64,000 nucleotides of DNA, taken from contig JAWKUN010000007.1 of the NCBI GenBank assembly GCA_041398565.1, forward strand, positions 1-64,000, in the 5' to 3' direction. Positions 7,690 to 15,680 of this stretch are shown here, in pieces (the first letter of the stretch is position 1; each line of letters starts with the position of its first letter). Both the position numbers and the translations under genes were made by a program. The notes below the pieces were generated by a model. That model had not been told where the DNA came from. It made no database searches and worked only from the letters and a program-made list of their open reading frames with translations. Source of the stretch: DATGPD01 sp041398565. GTDB taxonomy: Bacteria > Planctomycetota > UBA1135 > UBA2386.

Positions 7690-9276
7690 CTACCCGGCGC
7701 CCTCGCCCAGCTTGTTGTAGAGCGAACGGCGGCTGATGCCGAGCAGGCGCGCGGCCTCGGCCTTGTTGCCGCCCGTGCGCTGCAAGGCCTGGGCGACGGC
7801 TCGCTTCTCGAGCACTTCCAGGTTGAGCGTGTCGTCGGTGACGGCCACGACCTCGGGTTGCAGCAAGCCGACGTCGATCTCCTCCTCCGTCGCCAGCGCG
7901 TCGAGACGCAGTACCTCGTTGCGCAACTGCCGCACGTTGCCCGGCCAGGTGCGCCGGCGCAGCGCCTCGAGGCAAGCCGGCGTCAGCCGGCGTGGTCCGC
8001 GGCCAGCCGCTGCCGCCGCGTCGTCGAGGAAGCGCGCGACCAGGATGGGGATGTCGACGCCACGCTGCCGCAGCGGCGGCACGTCGATGGTCACCACCGC
8101 CAGCCGGTACATCAGGTCGGCGCGGAAGCGCCCCTCGACCACCGCCTGCTGTAGAGGCCGGTTGCAGGCGGCGACGATGCGCAGGTCGACGCGCTGGGGA
8201 GCGTCGCTGCCGACCGGCCGCACCTGCCCATCCTCGAGGAAGCGAAGGAGCTTGGCCTGGACCTCCAGGCTCAGCTCGCTGACTTCGTCGAGAAAGAGCA
8301 CGCCGCCCGCCGCTTGCTGGACGAGCCCCTTGCGGTCGCGGTCGGCACCGGTGAAGGCGCCGCGCACGTGCCCGAACAGCTCGCTCTCGAGCAACCCTTC
8401 GTGGATGGCCGCGACGTTGACCGCCAGAAGCGGCCCCCCACTGCCGGTACCGCAGCGGTGCAAGGCGCGTGCGAACAGCTCCTTGCCGGTGCCGCTCTCG
8501 CCTTGCAACAAGACCGGAAACGTGCCGACGGCGACGCGGTCGAGCAAGTGCAGAGCGCGCAGCAGCGCCGGCGACTCGCCGAGGATCTCGGGGTAGGCGT
8601 GCGTCAGGTCGACGCGCCGCACCTGTTGGCGCAGATCGGCCAGCTCTTCCGCCTGCGCCACCACCTGCCGCTCGAGCTGCACCTTGGCGCGTGCCAGGCC
8701 AGCCGCCGCCGCACGGCCGTCGTCGAGCAGGCGGTGCAGGTGCACGGCGATCGCAGCCTGGTCGGCGAACGCCTGCAGCCACGGCACGTCGTCGGCGTCG
8801 AACGCCTCGCTCTGGAAGCGGTGGTCGAGGTAGATGCAGCCCAGACAGTGGTCACCGACCAACAGCGGCATGCACAGCACCGAACGCAGCTTGAGGTCGG
8901 CGACGCTCTGTACGGCGCCGAAGTCGCCCTCGCGCGCGTCGGCGACGAACACGCCGGTGCGCTCGCGCAGGCACTTGGCGACGATGGTGCGCGAGATCTT
9001 GCGCTCGGGTGCCTTCACCGGCTCGCGGTCGAGGCTGCGCGCCACCTCCACCGCCAGACGCTGCTCGTCCGGTTCACCAGTGACGACGAAGCCGCGCTCG
9101 GCACCGAACAGCGCCACCGCCTCGTCGACCAGGGTCGCCAGCATGGTGCGCACGTCGTCGGCCTTGGCCAGCGCGCGGTTGAGCGCCAGGATCGCCGCCA
9201 GGCGCGCGCGATCCTCGTCCTGGGCGCCCTTGCGCAGGCGGCTCAACAGCTCGGCGAACGGGCGCGGCAGAGGCAT
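7690..9276 (-). CDS. GAF-domain sigma-54-dependent transcription activator
   Basis: 528 residues from the ATG at 9276. Residues about 30-185 form a GAF sensor (LFGAERGFVV, SVLCMPLLVGDHCLGCIYLD). A short coiled segment follows (about 195-225). The AAA+ domain has Walker A GESGTGKE near 258, an intact GAFTGA sigma-54 contact loop near 306, Walker B GGVLFLDE, and the arginine-finger region RFRADLMYRL. A Fis-type helix-turn-helix (GNKAEAARLLGISRRSLYNKL) closes the protein. All motifs needed to activate RpoN polymerase are present. It lies last in the lysA operon, one base after the NifU-like gene. The ligand of the GAF domain and the target promoters are unknown. Confidence 0.93.
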   Translation of the reverse strand: MPLPRPFAELLSRLRKGAQDEDRARLAAILALNRALAKADDVRTMLATLVDEAVALFGAERGFVVTGEPDEQRLAVEVARSLDREPVKAPERKISRTIVAKCLRERTGVFVADAREGDFGAVQSVADLKLRSVLCMPLLVGDHCLGCIYLDHRFQSEAFDADDVPWLQAFADQAAIAVHLHRLLDDGRAAAAGLARAKVQLERQVVAQAEELADLRQQVRRVDLTHAYPEILGESPALLRALHLLDRVAVGTFPVLLQGESGTGKELFARALHRCGTGSGGPLLAVNVAAIHEGLLESELFGHVRGAFTGADRDRKGLVQQAAGGVLFLDEVSELSLEVQAKLLRFLEDGQVRPVGSDAPQRVDLRIVAACNRPLQQAVVEGRFRADLMYRLAVVTIDVPPLRQRGVDIPILVARFLDDAAAAAGRGPRRLTPACLEALRRRTWPGNVRQLRNEVLRLDALATEEEIDVGLLQPEVVAVTDDTLNLEVLEKRAVAQALQRTGGNKAEAARLLGISRRSLYNKLGEGAG

Positions 9277-9277
9277 C

Positions 9278-9625
9278 TCAGACCACTGCCACCCTGGCCA
9301 GCGCTGCGTCGAAAAGCGCCAGCGCATGGCGTTCGTGCGGCGCCAAGCCTCCCAGCACGGCCACACGGCGGGCGACGCGCGCCGCGGCGTCGGCGAGCGT
9401 CGCGCCGGCGACGACTCCGTGCGCCGCGGCGGCCACCGCCACGCAGGCCGGACACCCGCGCGCACGCCAAGCGAACTCGGTCACCACATCGCCGTCCAGC
9501 CGCAGGTAGACCTCGACCTCGTCGCCGCACACCGGATGCTCGGCGCGCCCCACGCGAACGCCGACACCGCTGAGCTCGCCGGCCCCCGGCGCGCTGCGCA
9601 GGAGCTCCGCCAGCGCCGCGTTCAC
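9278..9625 (-). CDS. NifU/SufU-like iron-sulphur scaffold, third cysteine missing
   Basis: About 115 residues starting at GTG 9625, whose GTGA overlaps the stop of the preceding lipoprotein gene. A second GTG at 9628 is in frame. The core HPVCGDEVEV and RARGCPAC matches the N-terminal NifU/IscU/SufU fold, with the first two cluster or zinc cysteines present. The third cysteine of the family, expected in the final helix (HP.R..C..L.W), is replaced: here the helix reads PHERHALALFDAAL. Cluster assembly is therefore uncertain; it may bind metal with other ligands or act as a partner. Its position between lysA and a GAF/sigma-54 regulator is unusual. The cysteine desulfurase at 59559 is far away. 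Confidence 0.7.
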   Translation of the reverse strand: MNAALAELLRSAPGAGELSGVGVRVGRAEHPVCGDEVEVYLRLDGDVVTEFAWRARGCPACVAVAAAAHGVVAGATLADAAARVARRVAVLGGLAPHERHALALFDAALARVAVV

Positions 9626-9777
9626 CACGCGGGCGGCGGCTGCGGCGCCCGGACGCTCGGCGGCGAGCGCTCGAGGGTGGAGAACTCGTTCTGCAAGAAC
9701 TGGCACCCGCCGCTCGCCAGGACTGCCAGGCAGGCCAGCAGACGCCAACGACGTGCCCTTCGTGCCGGCGCGGCCAT
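9622..9777 (-). CDS. Small lipoprotein encoded directly behind lysA
   Basis: A 51-residue frame whose ATG overlaps the lysA stop (TGATG). A basic stretch ARRARRWR is followed by the hydrophobic LLACLAVLASGGC, a lipobox-like ending with the lipidated cysteine at residue 25. A short Pro-rich tail follows (CQFLQNEFSTLERS, then PQPPPAW). Small lipoprotein genes beside lysA or dapF are known in other bacteria (LptM/YifL), but the CGxxGPL motif of that family is absent, so I do not claim homology. The tight overlaps on both sides support real translation. Confidence 0.65.
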   Translation of the reverse strand: MAAPARRARRWRLLACLAVLASGGCQFLQNEFSTLERSPPSVRAPQPPPAW

Positions 9778-11051
9778 CACTCGACCTCCGCCGCCCACAG
9801 GTCCGCGAAGCTCTCGCGCCGGCGCACCAAGCGGACGACGTCGCCGTCCACCATGACTTCGGCGGGCCGCCGCCGGCTGTTGTAGTTCGACGCCATGCTG
9901 ACACCGTACGCGCCGGTGGAGAACACCGCCAGCAGGTCCCCGTCCGCGAGCGGCGGCAAATGCCGCTCACGCCCCAGGAAGTCGCCGCTCTCGCAGACCG
10001 GCCCGACCACGTCGACCGGGCGCGGACTCGCTGCGGACTCGCCACCACGTACCGGTGCGATCGGGTGGTGCGCCGCGTAGAGCGCCGGCCGCAGCAAGTC
10101 GTTCATGGCGGCGTCGACCAGCACGAAGTCGCGCTCGGTGCCGGCCTTGATGCCGAGCACCCGCGTCACGAGCACGCCGGCGTCGGCCACCAAGAAGCGC
10201 CCCGGCTCGACGATCGGGGCGAGACCGCGGGCGCGCAGGCGCGGCAGCAGGGCCTGCGCCAGCCCCTCGACGTCGAGCACGGCGCCGGGATCGCCGTAGC
10301 CGATGCCGAAGCCGCCGCCGAGGTCGTAGTAGCGCAGGCCTTGGCGATGCGCCGGGGCCGCGTCGAGGAAGGCCTCGATCTTGGCGAAGGCCGCCAGGTA
10401 CGGCTCGCTCGAGCGCAGTTGCGAGCCCAGGTGCACGTGGTAGCCGGCGAGGTCCAGATGCGGGGACCGGCGCACCTCGGCCACGATGCCGGCGAGCGCG
10501 GGCAGGTCGAAGCCGAACTTGTTCTCCTTCTTGCCCGTGCTGATGTGGGCGTGCGTGTGCGCATCGACGTCCGGGTTGGCGCGCAGCGCCACCGGCACGC
10601 GCCGGCCGGCGCGCGCGGCGGCCGCCGCCAGCAGCGGCAGCTCGTGCGGCGACTCGACGTTGAACAGAAAGATCCCGGCCTGCACGGCTTCCTCGATGTC
10701 GTCGGCGTCCTTGGCCACGCCCGCCATGACCGCACGACTCGGTGCGATGCCGGCAGCCTGCAGGCGGCGCAGCTCGCCGCGGCTCACCAGATCGAAACCG
10801 GCTCCCTGCTCGGCGAACACGCGCAGGACGCCGAGGTTGGCGTTGGCCTTGACCGCGTAGCACACGTGAGCGTCGGGACCGAAGGCCGCACGCACGCGCG
10901 CGAAGCGCTCGACCATCGTCGCCCGGCTGTAGACGTAGAGCGGCGTCCCGAACCGATCGGCCAGGTCGGCGACGCGCACGGCCTCGCACCACAGTTCGCC
11001 ATCCCTGGCGGCGAAGGCCCGGCTGCCCGAGATCTGCGCGAAGACGTCCAT
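9777..11051 (-). CDS. lysA: Diaminopimelate decarboxylase
   Basis: Last step of lysine synthesis: PLP-dependent decarboxylation of meso-diaminopimelate. 424 residues from the ATG at 11051, the usual length. An in-frame ATG at 11135 would add 28 residues reaching the edge of repeat B1 and is less likely. PLP lysine is in CYAVKANAN (about residue 55). The HVHLGSQ, GGGFGIGY, EPGRFLVADAG and ESGDFLG motifs follow in the family order, and the C-terminal GAYGVSMASNYN completes the dimer active site. It heads an operon with a lipoprotein, a NifU-like protein and a sigma-54 regulator, all overlapping or within one base of each other. The promoter should lie in the divergent gap holding repeat B1. Confidence 0.96.
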   Translation of the reverse strand: MDVFAQISGSRAFAARDGELWCEAVRVADLADRFGTPLYVYSRATMVERFARVRAAFGPDAHVCYAVKANANLGVLRVFAEQGAGFDLVSRGELRRLQAAGIAPSRAVMAGVAKDADDIEEAVQAGIFLFNVESPHELPLLAAAAARAGRRVPVALRANPDVDAHTHAHISTGKKENKFGFDLPALAGIVAEVRRSPHLDLAGYHVHLGSQLRSSEPYLAAFAKIEAFLDAAPAHRQGLRYYDLGGGFGIGYGDPGAVLDVEGLAQALLPRLRARGLAPIVEPGRFLVADAGVLVTRVLGIKAGTERDFVLVDAAMNDLLRPALYAAHHPIAPVRGGESAASPRPVDVVGPVCESGDFLGRERHLPPLADGDLLAVFSTGAYGVSMASNYNSRRRPAEVMVDGDVVRLVRRRESFADLWAAEVE

Positions 11052-11135
11052 GGACGCCGAAGGTTCGCACGCCGCGCACGCGCCGTCAAAGACGGCCTCG
11101 GCCGTGTCACCGCCCGCTCTGATCCGCGCCTGCAT

Positions 11136-11220
11136 GCCCCAGCGTTCAGCGGTGGAGCCTGGCACCATCCGCTGCAAGGCTGGGGCGATGGGCGGACGAC
11201 CTCGGTCGCCCGCCCATCGC
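11136..11220 (+). repeat. Structured repeat family B, copy B1
   Basis: GCCCCAGC (11136-11143) pairs with GCTGGGGC (11179-11186) and encloses an inner hairpin AGCGGTGG/CCATCCGCT. The second hairpin pairs GCGATGGGCGG (11185-11195) with CCGCCCATCGC (11210-11220), with CGAC/GTCG inside. An inverted, co-varying copy is at 55370-55450. The element ends 28 bases before the start codon at 11249. Confidence 0.75.
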
Positions 11221-11222
11221 GC

Positions 11223-11228
11223 TATTGT
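11223..11228 (+). promoter_or_regulatory. Candidate -10 element TATTGT
   Basis: TATTGT sits 20 bases before the ATG at 11249 and directly after repeat B1. The -35 position would fall inside the B1 hairpin. Confidence 0.35.
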
Positions 11229-11248
11229 GCCACCTCCCCCGCGACCCG

Positions 11249-14125
11249 ATGCGCCCCTCGATCGCCACGCTCTTCGCCTTCGTCCTCTTGCTCGCCGCCG
11301 GCGGCGTCTGGCTTTGGTGGTCGAGCGCCACCTCGCCGACGGCACCGGATGCCGCTGCGGCCGGCATCGTTGCCGAACCCACGTCGGCCACGGCTGCCCA
11401 GACGGCCGACGCGCCCATCCGCGTCGAGGCACCTGCCGCTCCACCGACCGCACCACCCGCCGCGAGCAGCATGGCGCGCGGCCGTGTGGTCGACGATGTC
11501 GGCGCGCCCGTGCCGGAGGCACGTGTCTGGCTCCTGCCGGCCGCGCGCGCCGCCGAGCTGGGCATCGAGGCCGTCACCGGCGACGTCAGCGCCAAGCTGC
11601 GCACCGAACCGGCCACACCCGTGGACGCGCGCGGCGAGTTCTCGCTGGCTGCGCCGCAAGCGGTCGGTGCCCTCACCCTGCTGGTGTCTGCCGCCGGGCA
11701 CGCGTCGCTGCGCCGCGATCTGGCCCCCATCGCCGACCAAGGCGTCGACCTCGGCAGCCTGGTCCTGCAACGGGGCGCCACCCTGCGCGGGCGCGTCGTC
11801 GACGCGGACGGCCACGACCTGCCCGGCGCCGAGGTCAGACACGGCTCGATGACGTCCGAAATCGCCGGCGGCGCTGTCGAGCAGGCCCTCGTCGATGCCG
11901 TCCGGGCCCGCATCCCCTTCGTCGGTAGCGGCAAGAAGACGACCGACGGAAGGGGCCGCTTCGAGCTGCACCTGCTCGGCCTCGGCAAGCACCAGCTCCA
12001 GGTCACGCACGACGACCACCCGCGCACCTCCCTCGAGGTCGAGGTGGTCGAGCCCGGCCAGGTCCTGGACGAGGTGCTGGTGACGATGCCGGCGAGCGCG
12101 TCGATCGCCGGAAGCGTGGTCGGCGTCCCCGCCGACGTGGTCGTGACTGTCGTCGCCGCCGAGGAGACGAAGGCCAAGGTGCCGTTCCTGGCGGAGCTCG
12201 GCAGCGCGCTCGACGTGCTCGACGGTGCCCGCGTGGCGCGGCGGGCCACGCCGGCCGCCGATGGCACTTTCGAGCTACGCGGGCTCGCCGTCGAGGGAAG
12301 GTACCGCGTCAGCATGCTGCAGGGCACGGGCGCGTTCGATCCGGCCTGCTCGCAGGCGAAATCGGTACGGGCCCCCGCGCAGCGCGTGACCCTCGACTAC
12401 GAGGCCCCGTTGGTGGTCACCTGCACCGTGCTGGACGCCGAGTCGCGCGCACCGCTGCCCTCGGTCGACGTGCGCGCCAACTTCGTGCGCGAGACGAAGA
12501 TGTTCGGGACCACCGCGCACAGCTCGTCCACGACCACCTACCCCGGGCGAGAGACGGACGACGGGCGACTGCGCCTCGTCCTGCGCCCCCACCCGAAGGA
12601 CACCGAGCTGCGCCTGACCTTCTTCGGCCAGGGCTTCGGCGCGCTCGAGACGCCGTCGATCTCGCTCACCGGGCAGCGTCAACTCGACCTCGGCGTCCTC
12701 GCGTTGGACCGCGCGCCCAGGCTCGTGGTGCGCGTCTTGCACGCCGGGACCGGCGAGCCCGTTGCCGGCGCCGAAGTGTCGCTGTCGGTGCCGACCGAGA
12801 GGACGCGCCTTCGCAGCCGCGCGCGCCGGTCGATGACGGGCACGAGGCACGACGAGCGCGAGATCGCCGCCGGCACGACCGGCGCCAACGGCAACGTCGA
12901 GCTGGCGCTGGGCGAGGGCGAGCGCGGCCGCCTGCGCGTACGGCGGCAGGGCTTCGCGCCCGCGGAGGTCGAACTCGCGCTGCCCAAGGCCGGCGCTGGC
13001 GAACACGTGGTCGAGCTCGGCGTCGGCGGACGGATCGACGTGCGCGTCATCGACTCGTTGGGACGCGGCGTCGCCGGCGCGCGGGTCGAGGTGCGCGGCA
13101 CACAAGCCGGTCCGCCATCGCTGTGGGTCAGCGACGCCGACGGCGTGGCACACGGAGAGCACCTCGCGCCGGGCCGGTACCAAGTGGGGCTGAAAGACGC
13201 GCCTGACGCACCGGCGCAGGAAGTGGAGGTCGCCGACGGAGCCGCAGCGGAAGTCGTTCTGACCCGACCCGCACGCGGGCTCCTGACTGGCACGGTGACG
13301 ATCGGCGGCCGGCCGGCAGCCGGCATCGTGGTGGGGCTCGTGCCGAGGACGGACAGCACGGCGCTGGCCGGGCGCGGCGCCGACGCCGGTGTCGCGAAGG
13401 CCCTGCTCGGCCAGCTCCTGGGCGCAGCCTCCGAAGCCGGCCACACCACCACCGACGCCGCCGGCGCCTACCGCTTCGACGCGGTGCCGCTCGGCCAATA
13501 CGAGCTGCGCCTGCGGCGCGGGCGAGAGGTGATCTCGGCCACGCCGAGGGTCGTCGTCGCCGAAGACGAGGCGCGCTGCGACGTCGCCCTCGACGCGGCG
13601 GTGGTCGAGGGTGTCGTGGTCGACGCCGCCGGGCAGCCGGTGGCTGGTGCGACCGTCTCGCTGGCTACGGCCGGAGGCGACGCCGGCGCGCTGGCAACGC
13701 TGATCGGGGGCGGGGGCGAGGCGCGAACGGCGTCACGCGTCGCGGTCGGAGCCGACGGCCGCTTCCGCATCGAAGCCATGGCCGGCCAGGGAGACGCGCA
13801 CATCGAAGCGTCGGCACCGCGGCACTGCGCGAGCCGCAGCACCAGGTTCACGCTGCGGGCCGGCAGCAGCGTGGAGGGTTTGCGCATCGTGCTGGTGCGT
13901 GGCGGCACCCTGCGCGTCCGCGTCGCCGGCGGCGGCAACGCCTTTCTGGTGAGCGCCGAGCCGGCCGGCGCCGCGGGCCAGGCGCAGACGGTGCTGGTTC
14001 GCGACGGGGTCGCCGACTTCGGGGTGCTCGCCCCGGGTCGCTGGCGCGTGCGCGCGGGCGACGGACCGACGACCGAAGTCGACGTGGTCGCCGACCAGGT
14101 CGCCGAAGCCGTGCTCGGCGGCTGA
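11249..14125 (+). CDS. Large membrane-anchored or exported protein with multiple carboxypeptidase-regulatory-like domains
   Basis: 958 residues from the ATG at 11249, which starts a signal anchor (SIATLFAFVLLLAAGGVWLWW). An Ala/Thr/Pro-rich linker follows. The rest is a chain of beta-sandwich units of about 80-100 residues of the CarboxypepD_reg/CNA-B type. Signatures recur: RGRVVDADGHDLPGAEV, DGTFELRGLAVEGRYRV, LVVRVLHAGTGEPVAGAEV, RVIDSLGRGVAGARVEV, VVEGVVVDAAGQPVAGATV. The last unit is short and lacks the usual strand pairs. No enzyme domain is present. Such proteins usually sit in the cell envelope; the ligand is unknown. The similar proteins at 50816 and 53693 are probably paralogues. 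Confidence 0.85.
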   Translation: MRPSIATLFAFVLLLAAGGVWLWWSSATSPTAPDAAAAGIVAEPTSATAAQTADAPIRVEAPAAPPTAPPAASSMARGRVVDDVGAPVPEARVWLLPAARAAELGIEAVTGDVSAKLRTEPATPVDARGEFSLAAPQAVGALTLLVSAAGHASLRRDLAPIADQGVDLGSLVLQRGATLRGRVVDADGHDLPGAEVRHGSMTSEIAGGAVEQALVDAVRARIPFVGSGKKTTDGRGRFELHLLGLGKHQLQVTHDDHPRTSLEVEVVEPGQVLDEVLVTMPASASIAGSVVGVPADVVVTVVAAEETKAKVPFLAELGSALDVLDGARVARRATPAADGTFELRGLAVEGRYRVSMLQGTGAFDPACSQAKSVRAPAQRVTLDYEAPLVVTCTVLDAESRAPLPSVDVRANFVRETKMFGTTAHSSSTTTYPGRETDDGRLRLVLRPHPKDTELRLTFFGQGFGALETPSISLTGQRQLDLGVLALDRAPRLVVRVLHAGTGEPVAGAEVSLSVPTERTRLRSRARRSMTGTRHDEREIAAGTTGANGNVELALGEGERGRLRVRRQGFAPAEVELALPKAGAGEHVVELGVGGRIDVRVIDSLGRGVAGARVEVRGTQAGPPSLWVSDADGVAHGEHLAPGRYQVGLKDAPDAPAQEVEVADGAAAEVVLTRPARGLLTGTVTIGGRPAAGIVVGLVPRTDSTALAGRGADAGVAKALLGQLLGAASEAGHTTTDAAGAYRFDAVPLGQYELRLRRGREVISATPRVVVAEDEARCDVALDAAVVEGVVVDAAGQPVAGATVSLATAGGDAGALATLIGGGGEARTASRVAVGADGRFRIEAMAGQGDAHIEASAPRHCASRSTRFTLRAGSSVEGLRIVLVRGGTLRVRVAGGGNAFLVSAEPAGAAGQAQTVLVRDGVADFGVLAPGRWRVRAGDGPTTEVDVVADQVAEAVLGG

Positions 14126-14397
14126 CGACACCGCCGACCGAACGGCCGGAATCGGCAGCCCACGTCGTGCAGGTCGAGGGAGCGACCCAGTGCACGCTCG
14201 CGACGACGAACGCCGGCACGAAGAGTCGGCGTCCGGGCTGCACGCCTGCGCAGATCGGTGCCGGGGCACTGGCCACCCTACGCAGGCGCATCTCGGCAAG
14301 GAGCAGCCGAGCGGCGAGTTGGCAAACGCCACGCCTGCCGCAGCGTTGCTGGCCATGCGCCCGAAAGGGCGCCGCCATCTCGATGGAAGGTCGCGCC
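14126..14397. other. Intergenic region without a supported gene
   Basis: 271 bases between two plus-strand genes. I see no promoter hexamers that stand out. The only useful signal is a Shine-Dalgarno-like GGAAGG at its end, 7 bases before the ATG at 14398. Confidence 0.4.
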
Positions 14398-15660
14398 ATG
14401 CAACGAGCACGTCTCCGCCTCTCCCTCCTTCTCTCCTTGCTGGTGCCCGCCGCCGCTCAGACCGCGACGCCCGACCGCATCGTCGGTTGGTCGGAAGCGT
14501 CGGGACCCGCTCTGTTCAACGGCGTGCAGGCCCAGAGCGTGGCCGACACCTGCCCACCCGCGAGCATCCTGTGCCGCTCGCTCTTGGGCAGCTCGCTCTT
14601 CTACGCTGGCGGCACCGCGTACGACCCCCGCCACGACGCCGTGTGGATCACCACCGGCGCGACGGTGCAGGAGATCGAGTTGGCCACGTGCACGGTGCGC
14701 TGCCAATTCACCGCCCAGTTGATGAACGCCAACGCCGTCGTCAGCGGCCTGGCGGTGCTGGATGGTGGACGGCGCCTGCTGCAGTTGGAGACGACCCCCG
14801 GCTACTTGGGCCTGCGCTCGTACGACACCACGGCCTGCCCGCCGACTCCCCTGCGCGACGGTTGCTCGATGATGTTGCCGCCGGGCGCGGTGGCCGCCGG
14901 CCTTGCCGTCGATCCGGCGAGCGCGCTGGTCCTGTACTCGGTGTCGACACCCACGGCCCTCGACTGGGACACCGAGGTGCTGGTGGCACGGGACAGCGAC
15001 CGCTGCACGCCCCTGTGTCGGGTCGTGCTGGCGCGCTGCGGGCCCTTCTATCCGCGCTCCGGCGTCGTCACCGGCCTGGCCTACGACCCGTGCGGCCGAC
15101 GGCTGTACGCGACCAACGGTAAGCACACGCAAGGCCTGCTGGTGCGCGACCCGTTCCACTGCGACTTCGAGCGGACGTGGTGCTGCCCGACCGGTTCGAA
15201 CTGGGACTACAAAGGACTTGCCGTTGCGCCGGTCGTCACGGCCAACGACGTCGGCCGGCCGTGTGCGCCGCCGCAGTGCCGTCCATGTCCGGCGGTCGCC
15301 ACGCTCGCCGGCGGCGCCCCGATCGTCGGCAACCCCGACTTCGCCCTGGGCGTCGAAGGCGCCGAGGTGGGGTCGCGCGCCGTCCTGGTGCTCGGCGCCG
15401 GTCCGTGCACCAGCGGCGCGACGTTTCCGTTCCTGTGCGGGCCGCTGCATCCGAGCCTGCAGCCGCTGCCCTACCTGTCGCCGCCGCTGCCGGTGCTGGG
15501 GCCCGGCATCGGCTGCGTCGGCCGAGCCCAGCTCGACTTCGGTGTGCCGCTCGCGCCGAGTCTGTGCGGAGCGACGCTGTGCGCGCAGTGGGTGATCGCG
15601 TGCCCGACCGCTGTCCAGGTCCTGGCGATGAGCAGCGCGCTCGAGTTCGTGCTTCGTTGA
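14398..15660 (+). CDS. Cysteine-rich exported protein with C-terminal planctomycete-type module
   Basis: 420 residues. The ATG at 14398 is preceded by GGAAGG at good spacing and starts a clear signal peptide (RLRLSLLLSLLVPAAAQ). The ATG at 14383 is in frame but lies on top of that site. The mature protein is rich in paired cysteines (CPPASILC, CTVRC, CTPLCRVVLARC, CCPTG, CAPPQCRPC), implying disulfides in an oxidising compartment. Repeating GLAVDP and GLAYDP segments suggest a propeller that tracks values. The last 110 residues (from GAPIVGNPDFALGVE) resemble the C-terminal modules of the proteins at 390 and 57630. No catalytic motif was found. Confidence 0.8.
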   Translation: MQRARLRLSLLLSLLVPAAAQTATPDRIVGWSEASGPALFNGVQAQSVADTCPPASILCRSLLGSSLFYAGGTAYDPRHDAVWITTGATVQEIELATCTVRCQFTAQLMNANAVVSGLAVLDGGRRLLQLETTPGYLGLRSYDTTACPPTPLRDGCSMMLPPGAVAAGLAVDPASALVLYSVSTPTALDWDTEVLVARDSDRCTPLCRVVLARCGPFYPRSGVVTGLAYDPCGRRLYATNGKHTQGLLVRDPFHCDFERTWCCPTGSNWDYKGLAVAPVVTANDVGRPCAPPQCRPCPAVATLAGGAPIVGNPDFALGVEGAEVGSRAVLVLGAGPCTSGATFPFLCGPLHPSLQPLPYLSPPLPVLGPGIGCVGRAQLDFGVPLAPSLCGATLCAQWVIACPTAVQVLAMSSALEFVLR

Positions 15661-15680
15661 GCCCGGGGGGCCCGGCGTGG

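Noticed and set aside
14126..14397. Possible riboswitch upstream of the Cys-rich protein
   Set aside because: Some short GC stems can be drawn, but none matches a known class; random GC-rich sequence folds as well.
15661..15680. Terminator between the convergent genes ending at 15660 and 15681
   Set aside because: Only a weak CCGGG/CCCGG stem with a G-run loop, no T-run.
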